Assembly: GCA_963841205.1 (NCBI GenBank)
Contig: CAWJCH010000013.1
Span: forward strand, 1-64,000
Reading direction: 5' to 3'
Source of the DNA: CAWAWP01 sp963841205
GTDB taxonomy: Bacteria > Chloroflexota > Ktedonobacteria > Ktedonobacterales > JADMIN01
DNA length: 64,000 nucleotides
Shown here: positions 9,008 through 17,309 of the stretch, in pieces
Numbering within the stretch: position 1 is the stretch's first letter
Layout of the letters: every line of letters starts with the position of its first letter
Notes under the pieces: generated by a model
The model's input: the letters and a program-made list of their open reading frames with translations, nothing else
The model's database searches: none
Told to the model about the DNA's origin: nothing
Program-made: the position numbers and the translations under genes

Positions 9008-10015
9008 TCAAGCAGGCGGCAGGGGATGTGCCTGGAAGAATCGCCAGAAGACCCAGAGGCTTGGCTGCCCAGCTAGGGTAGGGGGCAGCGCATGCCCTCC
9101 ACCTTCGATCCGGTAGTGCACCACGAGTGCGTCACCCGTACAGCCTGACCACTGGAGGACAGTCAGTTGGGGGGACTGAGTGATGATTTCTGGCCCTGGA
9201 CGGCAACCATCTCGTTCCGCCCACGCCTGCAGAACTGTGGGGATCGCGGGCAGTGGCCAGGCCGGGCTCTGCTGTGCGGAGATTCCCATGTAGGGTACGA
9301 CAGGGTCCGCGGTCCCGTGGACGAGCAAGAGCGGGACGGCGCGAATGGGGTGGCATCCACCTGGGAACGCGTAATAATTCCCGGCCACGGGTGCGAAGGC
9401 CGCGATGCGCCCAGCAAGCCGACACGCGAGGAAGCCAACCATGCCACCGCCATTGGAAAAGCCGGTCGCATAGATGCGCTGGGCATCTACGCACCAGTTC
9501 CGTTGCAGGTCATCGAGGACCTCCTTCACGAACGGGAGTTCGTCGATACCTTCATCCACGGGGCCAGCACTTGCCCAGAAGGGCTGCCCATCGAGCAGGA
9601 GGCCCTGTGGGTAGACAGCCAGGAAGTGCTGCTGCTCTGCCAGGGCATCCAGTCCAAGGCCAGCCTCCAAGCCTGCCGCGGTGCCGCTGTAGCCGTGGAA
9701 AGCCAGGACCACAGGAAGTGATGACGAGGCGGCATATGCGGCTGGAACATGGACGAGGTAGGTTCGCGTGGTAGCCCCCGCTGAGACCGTTGGGTCTACG
9801 CGAATGACCATCTTCCCACTACTGCCGGGTTGGAGTGGTGAGGTTGTGCCACATCCGCTACTCCGCATAGGGGCATCTTGTGGGAGGGGTGTGAGCGTGG
9901 GTGAGCTGGGCGCAGTGGCGTGTGCACGAGGGAGAGCCGTAGTAGGTGCGGCGCACCCGGCGAGGAGCAGACCGCAGAAGATCATCCAACGCCGGAATGT
10001 GGAGTGGCAGCTCAT
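9008..10015 (-). CDS. lipoprotein esterase of the PHB-depolymerase / LpqC type
   Basis: Predicted secreted alpha/beta-hydrolase tethered to the outer face of the membrane. The signal peptide ends in a lipobox (CGLLLAGC). The fold shows YLVHVPAAY, VVLAFHGYSG (oxyanion region), the nucleophile elbow YATGFSNGGGM (GxSxG serine), LLVHGTADPVVPY (acid Asp) and a late GGGHALPP histidine, so Ser-Asp-His are all visible. Relatives cleave polyhydroxyalkanoate oligomers or feruloyl/acetyl esters, and the substrate here is unknown. The ATG at 10015 is chosen because AGGA lies just upstream and the signal peptide follows. An ORF extension to 10096 has no ribosome site. Confidence 0.85.
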   Translation of the reverse strand: MSCHSTFRRWMIFCGLLLAGCAAPTTALPRAHATAPSSPTLTPLPQDAPMRSSGCGTTSPLQPGSSGKMVIRVDPTVSAGATTRTYLVHVPAAYAASSSLPVVLAFHGYSGTAAGLEAGLGLDALAEQQHFLAVYPQGLLLDGQPFWASAGPVDEGIDELPFVKEVLDDLQRNWCVDAQRIYATGFSNGGGMVGFLACRLAGRIAAFAPVAGNYYAFPGGCHPIRAVPLLLVHGTADPVVPYMGISAQQSPAWPLPAIPTVLQAWAERDGCRPGPEIITQSPQLTVLQWSGCTGDALVVHYRIEGGGHALPPTLAGQPSLWVFWRFFQAHPLPPA

Positions 10016-10108
10016 GCTCGTCCTCGCTACTTTAGAGCTCACTGGAGGCCAGACACCGTGAGCGTAGCAGGAGGAAGGGCTGTTGCCATTGGCCAAACGG
10101 CGGATTTT

Positions 10109-11338
10109 TCAGGGGATGAGCAGCAGGGCTTTCGCGCGAGCTACCGCGGCGGTGCGGTTGTGCACGTCGAGCTTCGAGTAGATGTGCTCCAGGTGCTTCT
10201 TGACGGTTGTGGCAGAGACGATGAGCTGATCAGCCACCTCGTTATTTGAGTACCCCTGTGCGACGAGCCGGAGCACGTTGAGTTCACGGTCACTCAGCCG
10301 CTCACCTGGTGCGGGGAGTGCTCGGTGGGTGACCTTGGCTTCAAAGCACGCCACCTGCCTGCGCATCTGTGTGAGCCAGGGGCTCTCTGGCGCCTCATCG
10401 AGCATGCTGGTGAGCTGGGCCGCTGTCGCGCGGGCCGCATCTGGATGCCCATATCGCCAGCAATAGATGCCGTGATCTATACAGAGCGCGATCGCCGTGT
10501 AGAAGTCCCCGTAGACTGTGGCGAGATTGAGAGCGGCCTCAGTGGCCTTGCCCGCACGTGTTACCTCGCCCTGTGCCCGCGCTAGCTCTGCCTGCACGGC
10601 CATGCGAAAAAGCTGCAGCTGCCCCGTGGGACAGGGATACTGCTCAGCGAGGAGAGCGAGGCATCGCGTAAAGTCGTCGCGAGCCTGCTGTGCCCTTCCA
10701 AGGATCCTTGCGTTGAAGCCACGAGCGAAGAGCACCACAGGGAAGCCAGTTGGGTCCTCAGCTTCCCAGGTGCTGAGCACCGCTCCCGCCTCATCGGATC
10801 GACACGCGACCTCGACAACGTAGATGAAGCCAGCCATTGGCTCCCAAACACCGGGATAGAGTCCCATCGCTGTAGCTGCTCGCAAGCTATTATGCCAGAG
10901 CTGCCAGCCCTCATGGTAGCTTCCCCGCAAATAGAGAAGCCCGCCGAGGCGATTCTGGAAGCGAGCGAGATACCGCTGGTCTGACATCCACTCACTAGCC
11001 TCAATCCCCATCCCGATGATGTGCTCGGCATGATCCAGGATGCTCAGTCGCCCGCAGATGGGGAGTAACCCATCAGCGAGAAGAATGGTCGACTGAGCAT
11101 CCTCCCGAGCATGTGCCTGAGTCAGTGCCGTGAGGAGGACATCTGAGGCAAGCTCAAGCTGTGGAATGTCGTCACGAAAACGCTCGGCATAAGCCAGGGC
11201 AAAGGAGATGAGCCCCCCTGGCTCATCGGCGTAGGAGCTGGATACAAGCGGCGCGAGGAGATGTGCCGTGCGGACGGGGTCAGCGATGACCAGTTGAGTG
11301 GATGATTCAGGGATGGGGACCGCCAACGACGTGTCCAT
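10109..11338 (-). CDS. LuxR-type transcriptional regulator with TPR-like sensor
   Basis: 409 residues. The C-terminal 60 residues are a LuxR/GerE helix-turn-helix (LSDRELNVLRLVAQGYSNNE, VSATTVKKHLEHIYSKLDVH). The remaining 340 are helical repeats like those that follow the ATPase of MalT/LAL regulators, but no P-loop domain is present. It is therefore a shortened LAL-type regulator and its signal is unknown. ATG 11338 has AGGAGG eight bases upstream. The longer frame to 11521 runs into a 97-bp repeat (11441..11537) and is not protein-like. The convergent neighbour is the esterase lipoprotein, 93 bp downstream on the same strand, a possible target or co-transcribed gene. Confidence 0.85.
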   Translation of the reverse strand: MDTSLAVPIPESSTQLVIADPVRTAHLLAPLVSSSYADEPGGLISFALAYAERFRDDIPQLELASDVLLTALTQAHAREDAQSTILLADGLLPICGRLSILDHAEHIIGMGIEASEWMSDQRYLARFQNRLGGLLYLRGSYHEGWQLWHNSLRAATAMGLYPGVWEPMAGFIYVVEVACRSDEAGAVLSTWEAEDPTGFPVVLFARGFNARILGRAQQARDDFTRCLALLAEQYPCPTGQLQLFRMAVQAELARAQGEVTRAGKATEAALNLATVYGDFYTAIALCIDHGIYCWRYGHPDAARATAAQLTSMLDEAPESPWLTQMRRQVACFEAKVTHRALPAPGERLSDRELNVLRLVAQGYSNNEVADQLIVSATTVKKHLEHIYSKLDVHNRTAAVARAKALLLIP

Positions 11339-11440
11339 GTGCTTGCCCTCCTCTGGCGTGCTTCCAGGCTGCCAGCTTGATCTCGAGCCACCACTGCGGC
11401 AGCAGCATGTTCCGTTGGAGATACGTGTGTAGAAGCGGTG

Positions 11441-11537
11441 ATACGGATTTCGCGTCGGTTCTTGTGGTTTGCGTCTCGACAAAGTCCCATGAATTCGAGA
11501 CTCACCGGGCAAATTGTCCAACTACCGTCGCGAAGTT
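11441..11537 (+). repeat. 97-bp dispersed repeat, copy 1
   Basis: Matches 52555..52651 with four mismatches, same orientation. It starts ATACGGATTTCGCGTCGG and ends CCGTCGCGAAGTT. Here it joins an IS66 fragment, and at the other site it joins an IS630 fragment, so it is probably the end of an unrecognised element. Confidence 0.7.
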
Positions 11538-11645
11538 CGCCAGGCGCGCCTCCAGTTCCTGGACGCGAACCAGGACCGCCGTCAACTGCTCGCGCAGCAG
11601 GGCATGCTCGACTTCCAATTCGGCGATGCGCTCTTCCGGTGCCAT
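11538..11645 (-). pseudogene. IS66 transposase, N-terminal remnant
   Basis: MAPEERIAELEVEHALLREQ followed by VRVQELEARLANF matches the coiled-coil start of the IS66 transposase at 8425. The upstream flank (TTCAGGCAGAGTTGC) also resembles that element's end. Everything after residue 36 is replaced by the 97-bp repeat. Confidence 0.7.
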
Positions 11646-12100
11646 GCGCCCATGCTACGCCTGCTCTGCAACTCTGCCTGAACTGTTACACCGCAAGTAC
11701 GGTCTTGCAGAGTAATTGCTGAGCAGCTTCACCCAGAGCATGAACATTCATGCTGTCTGTGGTGGTTCCTGGGCGGCATACGCACTCGTTCGCGAAAGCA
11801 GGGCAATGCCCCCAAAGCTGGCAAGAACGTGGAAGAGGTCACCAGGAATCAGCAGAGCGAGGAAATGCTCTTGGTAAATCGTCACGCATGCTTTGATGCC
11901 GCCGATTCTCATGCCTGGGTGTCCCCGGGTCCAGTGGAACTGATCTTTAGCGATCTTCGCCTGACCTGGTGACCTCTGCATCGAAGTGAGTATGGGCTCT
12001 TTCCCCCAGTGCGACGAGCATGGAGTCCATGCTTTGACGCTTCAGGCAAGTGGTGGATATTCGCACCCTGCCCAAAACTGGAGGATAGTGAGAGTGCATC
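11646..12100. other. unassigned stretch
   Basis: No convincing gene. A minus-strand ORF of 77 codons at 11748..11981 has one hydrophobic segment (FLALLIPGDLFHVLASFGGIALL) but no ribosome site, and is left as doubtful. Confidence 0.3.
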
Positions 12101-12391
12101 CTACGAGGGACGGAGGTACTCTCTCTTATTACTTCCCACCACAATGGCGCTCCCTAGCGCCAGACCGAAGGCGCCTGCAACCAAGTCGACGCCGGACCGA
12201 GGAGGGTAATGGAGCAACAAAAAGGCACAGGCCCCCAAGCCCACCAGCGACGCGGTGCGAATGCGCGCGGGTGTGCTGAGCAGGCGGTAGAAGCCCCAGC
12301 GCTGGGGACCTCCCGGCATTCTGCCCGTAGCGAGTTCAGACAGTCCCAGCGGCAGAACGAACAATGCCACGAGCGTCGTGAGGGTGCTCAT
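12101..12391 (-). CDS. small hypothetical membrane protein
   Basis: 96 residues with three hydrophobic segments (STLTTLVALFVLPLGLSEL, ASLVGLGACAFLLLHY, GAFGLALGSAIVVG). ATG 12391 is preceded by GGAGG. It is followed, on the same strand upstream, by another small membrane protein (12539..12940). Both end in TAG. Function unknown. Confidence 0.6.
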   Translation of the reverse strand: MSTLTTLVALFVLPLGLSELATGRMPGGPQRWGFYRLLSTPARIRTASLVGLGACAFLLLHYPPRSGVDLVAGAFGLALGSAIVVGSNKREYLRPS

Positions 12392-12538
12392 CTCGCCTCC
12401 ATTGCTCGCCCCATCTCTTGGATTCCACACTGGGCGATGTCAATTTTCGTCGTAAACGTCCCTAGCGTTGGCCAACGCAAACCGCCCCCATATCCAAGGG
12501 GTCTTTGTGCCGTCGCGCGGCTCTACCGTCACTCGAGG

Positions 12539-12940
12539 CTACGGACGATTTGCCGGTCCGCGCGGGGCGAATTCGAGCACTTGGAGGAGACCCGTGCCTG
12601 CGATAACCAAGCCAAACTCCAAGCCGAATGCCATCCCTCCAATGAGACTGATGATCGCCAGGACAGCGCCAACGATCGCGCTTCCCCAGCGGCCCACACG
12701 CGCCCAGCCCGCAGCGGTCGCTTGACGCTTGGGCAGCAACTCGGCTGCCCAGCCGAGGTTCGCTAGGCCGAGCAACAGGAGCGCGAGCAGGAATAGCGGC
12801 GCACCATGCCCGATGGCGAGCAGGAACAGCGCGAGGGCCATGACGCCCAAACCACTGATGGCTCCCGCCCATGCGATAGGCTTGTGGCTAGGCGCTCCCC
12901 AGAAGAAGCTGGTGCGAAGACGCGTCCGTAGCTGTCCCAT
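12539..12940 (-). CDS. small hypothetical membrane protein
   Basis: 133 residues with about four transmembrane segments (IAWAGAISGLGVMALALFLL, LFLLALLLLGLANLGWAA, IVGAVLAIISLIGGMAFGL, LVIAGTGLLQVLEF). ATG 12940 follows GGAGGGG. It is divergent from the MarR-type gene at 13069, with 128 bp between starts, which is the layout expected of a membrane protein controlled by its neighbouring repressor (inference). Confidence 0.65.
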   Translation of the reverse strand: MGQLRTRLRTSFFWGAPSHKPIAWAGAISGLGVMALALFLLAIGHGAPLFLLALLLLGLANLGWAAELLPKRQATAAGWARVGRWGSAIVGAVLAIISLIGGMAFGLEFGLVIAGTGLLQVLEFAPRGPANRP

Positions 12941-13068
12941 GCGTTCCCCTCCGCCTTCCCCGATCGTCCGATATAGTACGACAACTGGACTGTGAGTTTG
13001 TCTGACCAAATGGTAAGGCTATCTGATAGAATTGTCAAGGGTGCATGTGTTCGGCAAGGAGGCAGGGG

Positions 13069-13509
13069 GTGGGAGGCGAAGAAGAAGGGCGTTGGCTGAT
13101 CGGCGCCTTGCTGCGCATTCCGCGTGAGGCCGCGCTTCGCCGCGTGTTGGCGGGGTTGGCGGCGGCTGGCTTCGGCGATGTGCGCCCGGCCCACTTTACG
13201 GTGTTCCAGCACATGCCGCTCGCGGGGATCCGGCTCACCGCCCTGGCCGATGCGGCCCTGATGACCAAACAGTCGATGGGATATCTGGTCGACGATCTCG
13301 AGACGCTTGGCTACGTGGAGCGCATATCCGACTCCGCCGATCGGCGCGCCAAGGTGGTCCGGCTGACCGCGCGCGGCAGGCAGGTAGACGATGCAGTGCG
13401 CGAGGTCATCCACCAGATGGAGGGGGACTGGGCAGCACGCCTCGGCGTGGAGGACTATCAGCGATTGCACCAGTTGCTGCGCAGGCTAATCACCATCCTA
13501 GATGAATGA
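13069..13509 (+). CDS. MarR-family transcriptional regulator
   Basis: 146-residue winged-helix regulator: FTVFQHMPLAGIRLTALADAALMTKQSMGYLVDDL contains the recognition helix, and LGYVERISDSADRRAKVVRLTARG is the wing with its DxRxK signature. The GTG at 13069 is preferred because AAGGAGG stands six bases upstream. An ATG at 13045 lacks a comparable site. The 128-bp gap to the divergent membrane gene holds AT-rich sequence with ACCAAATGGTAAGG and a TGATAGAATTGTCA stretch that could carry promoters and the operator. Likely a dimer that is released from DNA by a small ligand. Confidence 0.85.
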   Translation: MGGEEEGRWLIGALLRIPREAALRRVLAGLAAAGFGDVRPAHFTVFQHMPLAGIRLTALADAALMTKQSMGYLVDDLETLGYVERISDSADRRAKVVRLTARGRQVDDAVREVIHQMEGDWAARLGVEDYQRLHQLLRRLITILDE

Positions 13510-13666
13510 CAGCCCGGATTTTCAGGATGCATGACATGGGAGATAGCGCCGATATCAAGCGCTACATTCGTGATGGCCTAAGAGGGCGACTCTAATTTGC
13601 GTGAGTCTCTGTAGCGCAAATCTCCAGGTCTGCGATCACGATCATTCGCACAGGAGATTTTAGGAA

Positions 13667-13691
13667 CGGCAGCGATTCTGGCAGCAAAGCC
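13667..13691 (+). repeat. GGCAGC-type paired repeat, copy 2
   Basis: CGGCAGCGATTCTGGCAGCA followed by AAGCC, close to copy 1 at 3179. It also precedes a GGAACG-rich stretch and a CCGCCGCAATCTCCAAA scar by about 100 bp. Confidence 0.5.
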
Positions 13692-13778
13692 ATGGACTTG
13701 AACGGAATGGAATACCGAGCGAGACAGATGGCTGAAAATGCCGACAATGTGAACGCAATGGACCCGGACGGAACGCAC

Positions 13779-13794
13779 CGCCGCAATCTCCAAA
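13779..13794 (+). repeat. partial tRNA-Trp scar, copy E
   Basis: CGCCGCAATCTCCAAA is shared with the left side of copy A (3304). The match stops inside the anticodon loop and the T-arm half is absent, as expected for the opposite half-site of the same integration event. Confidence 0.55.
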
Positions 13795-14086
13795 CCCGCG
13801 CGTCTCTTGGCTTTATTGACGCCAAGCCACATGGCAGTGCCTGCCGTAGAGGCGAGTGAAAATGAGGCATACTGAGCAGACGAGGCCGGGGGAGTAAGGT
13901 CGCAGTCAAAGCGGTGCCCACCAGAGCCCGTCGCCAAGCTGACCCGGGCGTGTCCAGAGGAGATGACTGTTGCCCCGCCGGACATGCGGCGGAGAGCACG
14001 CCGAGGAAACGTGTTCGTCGTCCACGTCCCTCCGCCGGCCTTGCTTGGAGCGTCGTGCCTGCGCTGTGCGGTGAGGAGGGCTGGCC

Positions 14087-15322
14087 ATGCAGGTCGTACA
14101 TGCGCGCTGCTGCGGATTGGATGTGCATCAGAAGACGGTGGTCGCTTGCATCCTGCAGACGGAGACGGACGGGACGGTCCACCGTGAGGTGCACAGCTTT
14201 GGCACCATGACGGCGGACCTGCTGGCGCTGAATGACTGGCTCAACGCCCGCCGGGTGGAGCAGGTGGCCATGGAGAGCACGGGCGTGTACTGGCGACCGG
14301 TCTTCAACCTGCTGGAGGCCGACCACGAGATCATCCTCGTCAATGCCCAGCATATGAAGGCGGTGCCGGGGCACAAGACCGACGTCAAGGACGCCGAATG
14401 GCTCGCGGACCTGCTGCGGCACGGCCTGCTGCGCGCGAGTTTCATTCCGCCAGCGCCGATCCGCGCGCTGCGCGAGTTGACGCGGTATCGTCAGACGCTG
14501 ACGGCCGAACGCACGCAGGAGGTCAACCGCCTGCACAAGCTGCTGGAGAGCGCCAACCTCAAGCTGGGCGCCGTCGCGACCGACATCCTGGGGCGCAGCG
14601 GGCGCGACATGCTCGAGGCCATCTTGAGCGGTGAGCAGCGCCCCGAGACCTTGGCGGACCTGGCCCGTGGGCGGCTGCGCGCCAAGCTGCCGCAGTTGCG
14701 CCAGGCGCTGGAGGGACGCGTGCAGGCACAGCACCGCATGCTCATCCACCACGTGCTCGCCCACATCGACTTCCTCGAAGGACGACTCGCCCAACTCGCG
14801 AGCGACCTCGAGGAGCTGCTCACGCCGTGCGCCGAGGCGGTAGCGCTCCTGGAGACCATCCCCTGCGTCGGCCACACCGCCGCCGTCGCCATCGTGGCCG
14901 AGATCGGTACCGACATGAGCCGCTTCCCGTCCGCCAAGCACCTGGCCTCGTGGGCCGGGGTGTGTCCGGGGAACCGCCAGAGCGCCGGCAAGCGCCTGGG
15001 CGGCAAGACGACGTACGGCGACACCTGGCTGCGCGCTATCCTCGGCGAGGTGGCCTGGTCCCTCGCCCACACCTCCAGCAGCTACCTTGCCGCCCAGTAC
15101 CACCGCCTCGCACGCCGGTGCGGCAAGCACAAGGCAATCGTCGCGGTCTGCCACTCGTTGCTGGTCGTCATCTACCACATGCTCCGCCACCGCCGCCCCT
15201 ACCAGGATCTCGGTCCCGACTACTTCGAGCGCCTCGACGCCACGCGCCTGCAACGCCACTACGTCCGTCGCCTCGAGCAACTGGGCTATGACGTTACGCT
15301 GGCTCCGACTCAAGTCGCGTAG
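14087..15322 (+). CDS. IS110-family transposase, intact
   Basis: 411-residue DEDD recombinase. The N-terminal RuvC-like domain has D12 (GLDVHQ), E63 (AMESTGVYW), D99 and D102 (HKTDVKDAEWLADLL). A coiled linker follows, then the C-terminal Transposase_20 domain with TIPCVGHTAAVAIVAEIG and WAGVCPGNRQSAGKR, including the conserved serine region. Members of this family recombine DNA guided by a bridge RNA from the element's non-coding end (established for IS621-type elements). The start follows GAGGAGGGC. The right end of the element lies near 15340..15357 (GATTTTCCGAGGAA, also found after the decayed copy at 1305). It is the only intact IS110 of three in the window. Confidence 0.9.
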   Translation: MQVVHARCCGLDVHQKTVVACILQTETDGTVHREVHSFGTMTADLLALNDWLNARRVEQVAMESTGVYWRPVFNLLEADHEIILVNAQHMKAVPGHKTDVKDAEWLADLLRHGLLRASFIPPAPIRALRELTRYRQTLTAERTQEVNRLHKLLESANLKLGAVATDILGRSGRDMLEAILSGEQRPETLADLARGRLRAKLPQLRQALEGRVQAQHRMLIHHVLAHIDFLEGRLAQLASDLEELLTPCAEAVALLETIPCVGHTAAVAIVAEIGTDMSRFPSAKHLASWAGVCPGNRQSAGKRLGGKTTYGDTWLRAILGEVAWSLAHTSSSYLAAQYHRLARRCGKHKAIVAVCHSLLVVIYHMLRHRRPYQDLGPDYFERLDATRLQRHYVRRLEQLGYDVTLAPTQVA

Positions 15323-15644
15323 CCGCACCAGATCGGATTTTCCGAGGAATTTGACACCAATGCCGATGGACGCCTGCACACAAAGACGAACGCCAGCGAG
15401 TGTCAGCCTCGGAAATCTCCTACAATGACGCTCGCTGGCGACCAGTGATGGACGGAGTGCTGTTGCAAGGGTCATCAAGCTGTGCGACTGTCCCCGTCGT
15501 GACAGGACGTTGACGCTCGCGCGGCCCAAGTTCTCAGCCCTGCCTTTGCGGTTCCACCTCGTCCACATCCTGTCTGTATTCGGGTCAGTGCACGCTCTGC
15601 GGCGTGTTTTCTGATCGCCCTGGTCGTTCCGCGGTGGTATCCTC
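15323..15644. other. IS110 right flank and unassigned DNA
   Basis: The IS110 end (to about 15357), then no gene. It contains a 10-bp inverted repeat listed separately. Confidence 0.5.
15391..15440. repeat. 10-bp inverted repeat CGCCAGCGAG / CTCGCTGGCG
   Basis: Perfect arms at 15391..15400 and 15431..15440 with a 30-bp spacer, just outside the IS110 right end. No T run follows. Function unknown. Confidence 0.5.
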
Positions 15645-16844
15645 ATGGCCAGCTACCGAACTTCCGATGTCTTAGAGGCATACCTCCAACGCCAGCGAGG
15701 TCGCCACTCCACGAAAGTGCGTCCACCGATCATGATTGCCACCCCTGAGCACGTTACCCCCACCTGGTTGACTGTCGTGCTGCTCGAGGCGGGAGTCCTT
15801 CCCCGTGGCGAGGTGATGGCGCTCGGCCTGCAACCGACCGACGCATTCAACTCGTCCACCGTGCGGCTGCAGCCAACCTATTCCGCGTATGCACCAGAGA
15901 CGGCGCCGCGCTCCCTGATCCTCAAATGCAGCAACGGCACCGACTGGGGGAATCAGGCGAATCGCAATGAGGCGCGTTTCTATCGCTTCACCGCTTCGCT
16001 CCCAAACTATTCGCCGCCCATGGTGCCCTGCTACGGTGCGGACTCTGATGCAACAGGCGCGGTGTCGCATGTCCTCCTGCTCGACCTCTCGTCAACGCAT
16101 CTGGTGCCCGTCCCGCGCGACCAACAGATCGCCATCGCCAAGGGCGAGAATGTGCCTGCGGAGATCTATATCGAGCGGGCTATCGACGCTCTAGCGGCTT
16201 TCCATGCCTTCTGGTGGGAGCACGAGCTCCTGGGCAGCGAACCTATTCCGTTCACCTACACCGATGATGAATTCGAACCCTACTGTTCGCAACGCCGCGA
16301 TGCCGTCGAATGGCTCCTGAAGAACGAGGGTGAGATCCTGTCGCCTCAAATCCAGTCCCAATGCGCGGAGACAGCAGCCTCTTTTGATCGCTGGTGGTCA
16401 GCGTATCTTGGGCCACGTATGCGAGCCAAGTCGCGCATCACGCTGATCCATGGAGACGCCTACTTCGCGAATATGCTGAGCCCGCGCGAGGGCGTTGCCG
16501 GTGAGACCTATCTGATCGATTGGCAGTCGGCGCAGCCGTATGTGGGGGCGTGCGATCTGGCCAATCTCTTTGTCACCTTCTGGACGCGTGAGCAGCGCCA
16601 CGAGGGCCAGCGCGAGCAGCGCATGCTCCAACGCTACCTCGCGCAACTCCAGTCACAGGGCGTGCGCAATTATAGCTGGGATGATCTCCTCACCGATTAT
16701 CGCCTTGAGATCATCGAGTGGCTACTGAACACCGTCCAAGATGCGCGTGACGGCTCGAAGCGGAGCTATTGGCTGCCCAAGCTCCAATGCGTCTCAGCAG
16801 CATTCGAGGATTGGCATTGTGCCGAACTGCTGGCTCTCGCCTAA
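15645..16844 (+). CDS. CHK/APH-type phosphotransferase (DUF1679-like kinase)
   Basis: Aminoglycoside-phosphotransferase fold. A lysine-containing strand (PRSLILKCS) is followed by the catalytic loop ITLIHGDAYFANML (HGDxxxxN) and the metal-binding LIDWQSAQPYVGACDLANL (the D of DFG-like DWQ). Members phosphorylate hydroxyls of small molecules such as ecdysteroids or aminoglycosides, and the substrate here is unknown. ATG 15645 gives 399 residues. ATG 15732 (MIATPEHVTP) would remove a low-complexity leader and fits the family better, but neither has a strong ribosome site. A 99-residue gene follows after about 50 bp. Confidence 0.8.
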   Translation: MASYRTSDVLEAYLQRQRGRHSTKVRPPIMIATPEHVTPTWLTVVLLEAGVLPRGEVMALGLQPTDAFNSSTVRLQPTYSAYAPETAPRSLILKCSNGTDWGNQANRNEARFYRFTASLPNYSPPMVPCYGADSDATGAVSHVLLLDLSSTHLVPVPRDQQIAIAKGENVPAEIYIERAIDALAAFHAFWWEHELLGSEPIPFTYTDDEFEPYCSQRRDAVEWLLKNEGEILSPQIQSQCAETAASFDRWWSAYLGPRMRAKSRITLIHGDAYFANMLSPREGVAGETYLIDWQSAQPYVGACDLANLFVTFWTREQRHEGQREQRMLQRYLAQLQSQGVRNYSWDDLLTDYRLEIIEWLLNTVQDARDGSKRSYWLPKLQCVSAAFEDWHCAELLALA

Positions 16845-16897
16845 TCAGCATGTGGTCCACCGAATGAATAGGGATGGTGAGCGCAAAGGAAAGGGCG

Positions 16898-17194
16898 ATG
16901 GCCGAGAAGACGTGCTCGATTGAGACGGCGGAGCGAAATGCCATCGTCCAGTTCGACAATGGGGTTCTCGGCTACGTCATCGAGCGTAGCCCAGCAAAGG
17001 GAGTCATCTATGTCGAGACGGAGAATGGCGGCGTTCGCGTGCCGCTGGGGACGACAGTCAAGGTCCTCGTGACCCCAGATGATCTTGCAGCAGCCTACCT
17101 CCGACGCCCAGCGCTGCGACCAATGGTGGATGGCGCGATCAAAGAGATGCAACGAGAAGCGCTCAGGGTAATTGACGACACCATTCTAGGGTAA
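16898..17194 (+). CDS. hypothetical protein
   Basis: 99 residues, not recognised. The strand-rich N-terminal part (IVQFDNGVLGYVIER, GVIYVETENGGVRVPLGTTV) suggests a small beta-barrel, followed by a helical tail. ATG 16898 has GGAAAGG upstream; ATG 16874 is an alternative. It probably shares a transcript with the kinase gene before it. Confidence 0.5.
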   Translation: MAEKTCSIETAERNAIVQFDNGVLGYVIERSPAKGVIYVETENGGVRVPLGTTVKVLVTPDDLAAAYLRRPALRPMVDGAIKEMQREALRVIDDTILG

Positions 17195-17255
17195 TGGTCC
17201 GTGATAGAGCGGCTCGGCAACGAGAAGCTCATGGCACTCTAACTGCAGGACTCAC

Positions 17256-17277
17256 GGCAGCAATTCTGACAGCAATT
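17256..17277 (+). repeat. GGCAGC-type paired repeat, copy 3
   Basis: GGCAGCAATTCTGACAGCAATT matches the core of copies 1 and 2 but no tRNA scar follows; an IS110 remnant does. Confidence 0.4.
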
Positions 17278-17309
17278 CTCCCTCGAAAATCCTCTCGGTC
17301 TCGCTTCTG

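Larger units (their letters stand above)
13510..14086. other. intergenic region with attachment remnants and IS110 leader
   Basis: Contains a GGCAGC paired repeat (13667..13691), a partial tRNA-Trp scar (13779..13794), and the non-coding leader of the downstream IS110. In IS110-group elements this leader is where the bridge RNA is encoded, but no structure was derived here. Confidence 0.5.

Noticed and set aside
10109..11521. Longer LuxR protein starting at 11521
   Set aside because: The extra N-terminus lies in the 97-bp repeat, which recurs at 52555 beside unrelated sequence; a good ribosome site precedes ATG 11338.
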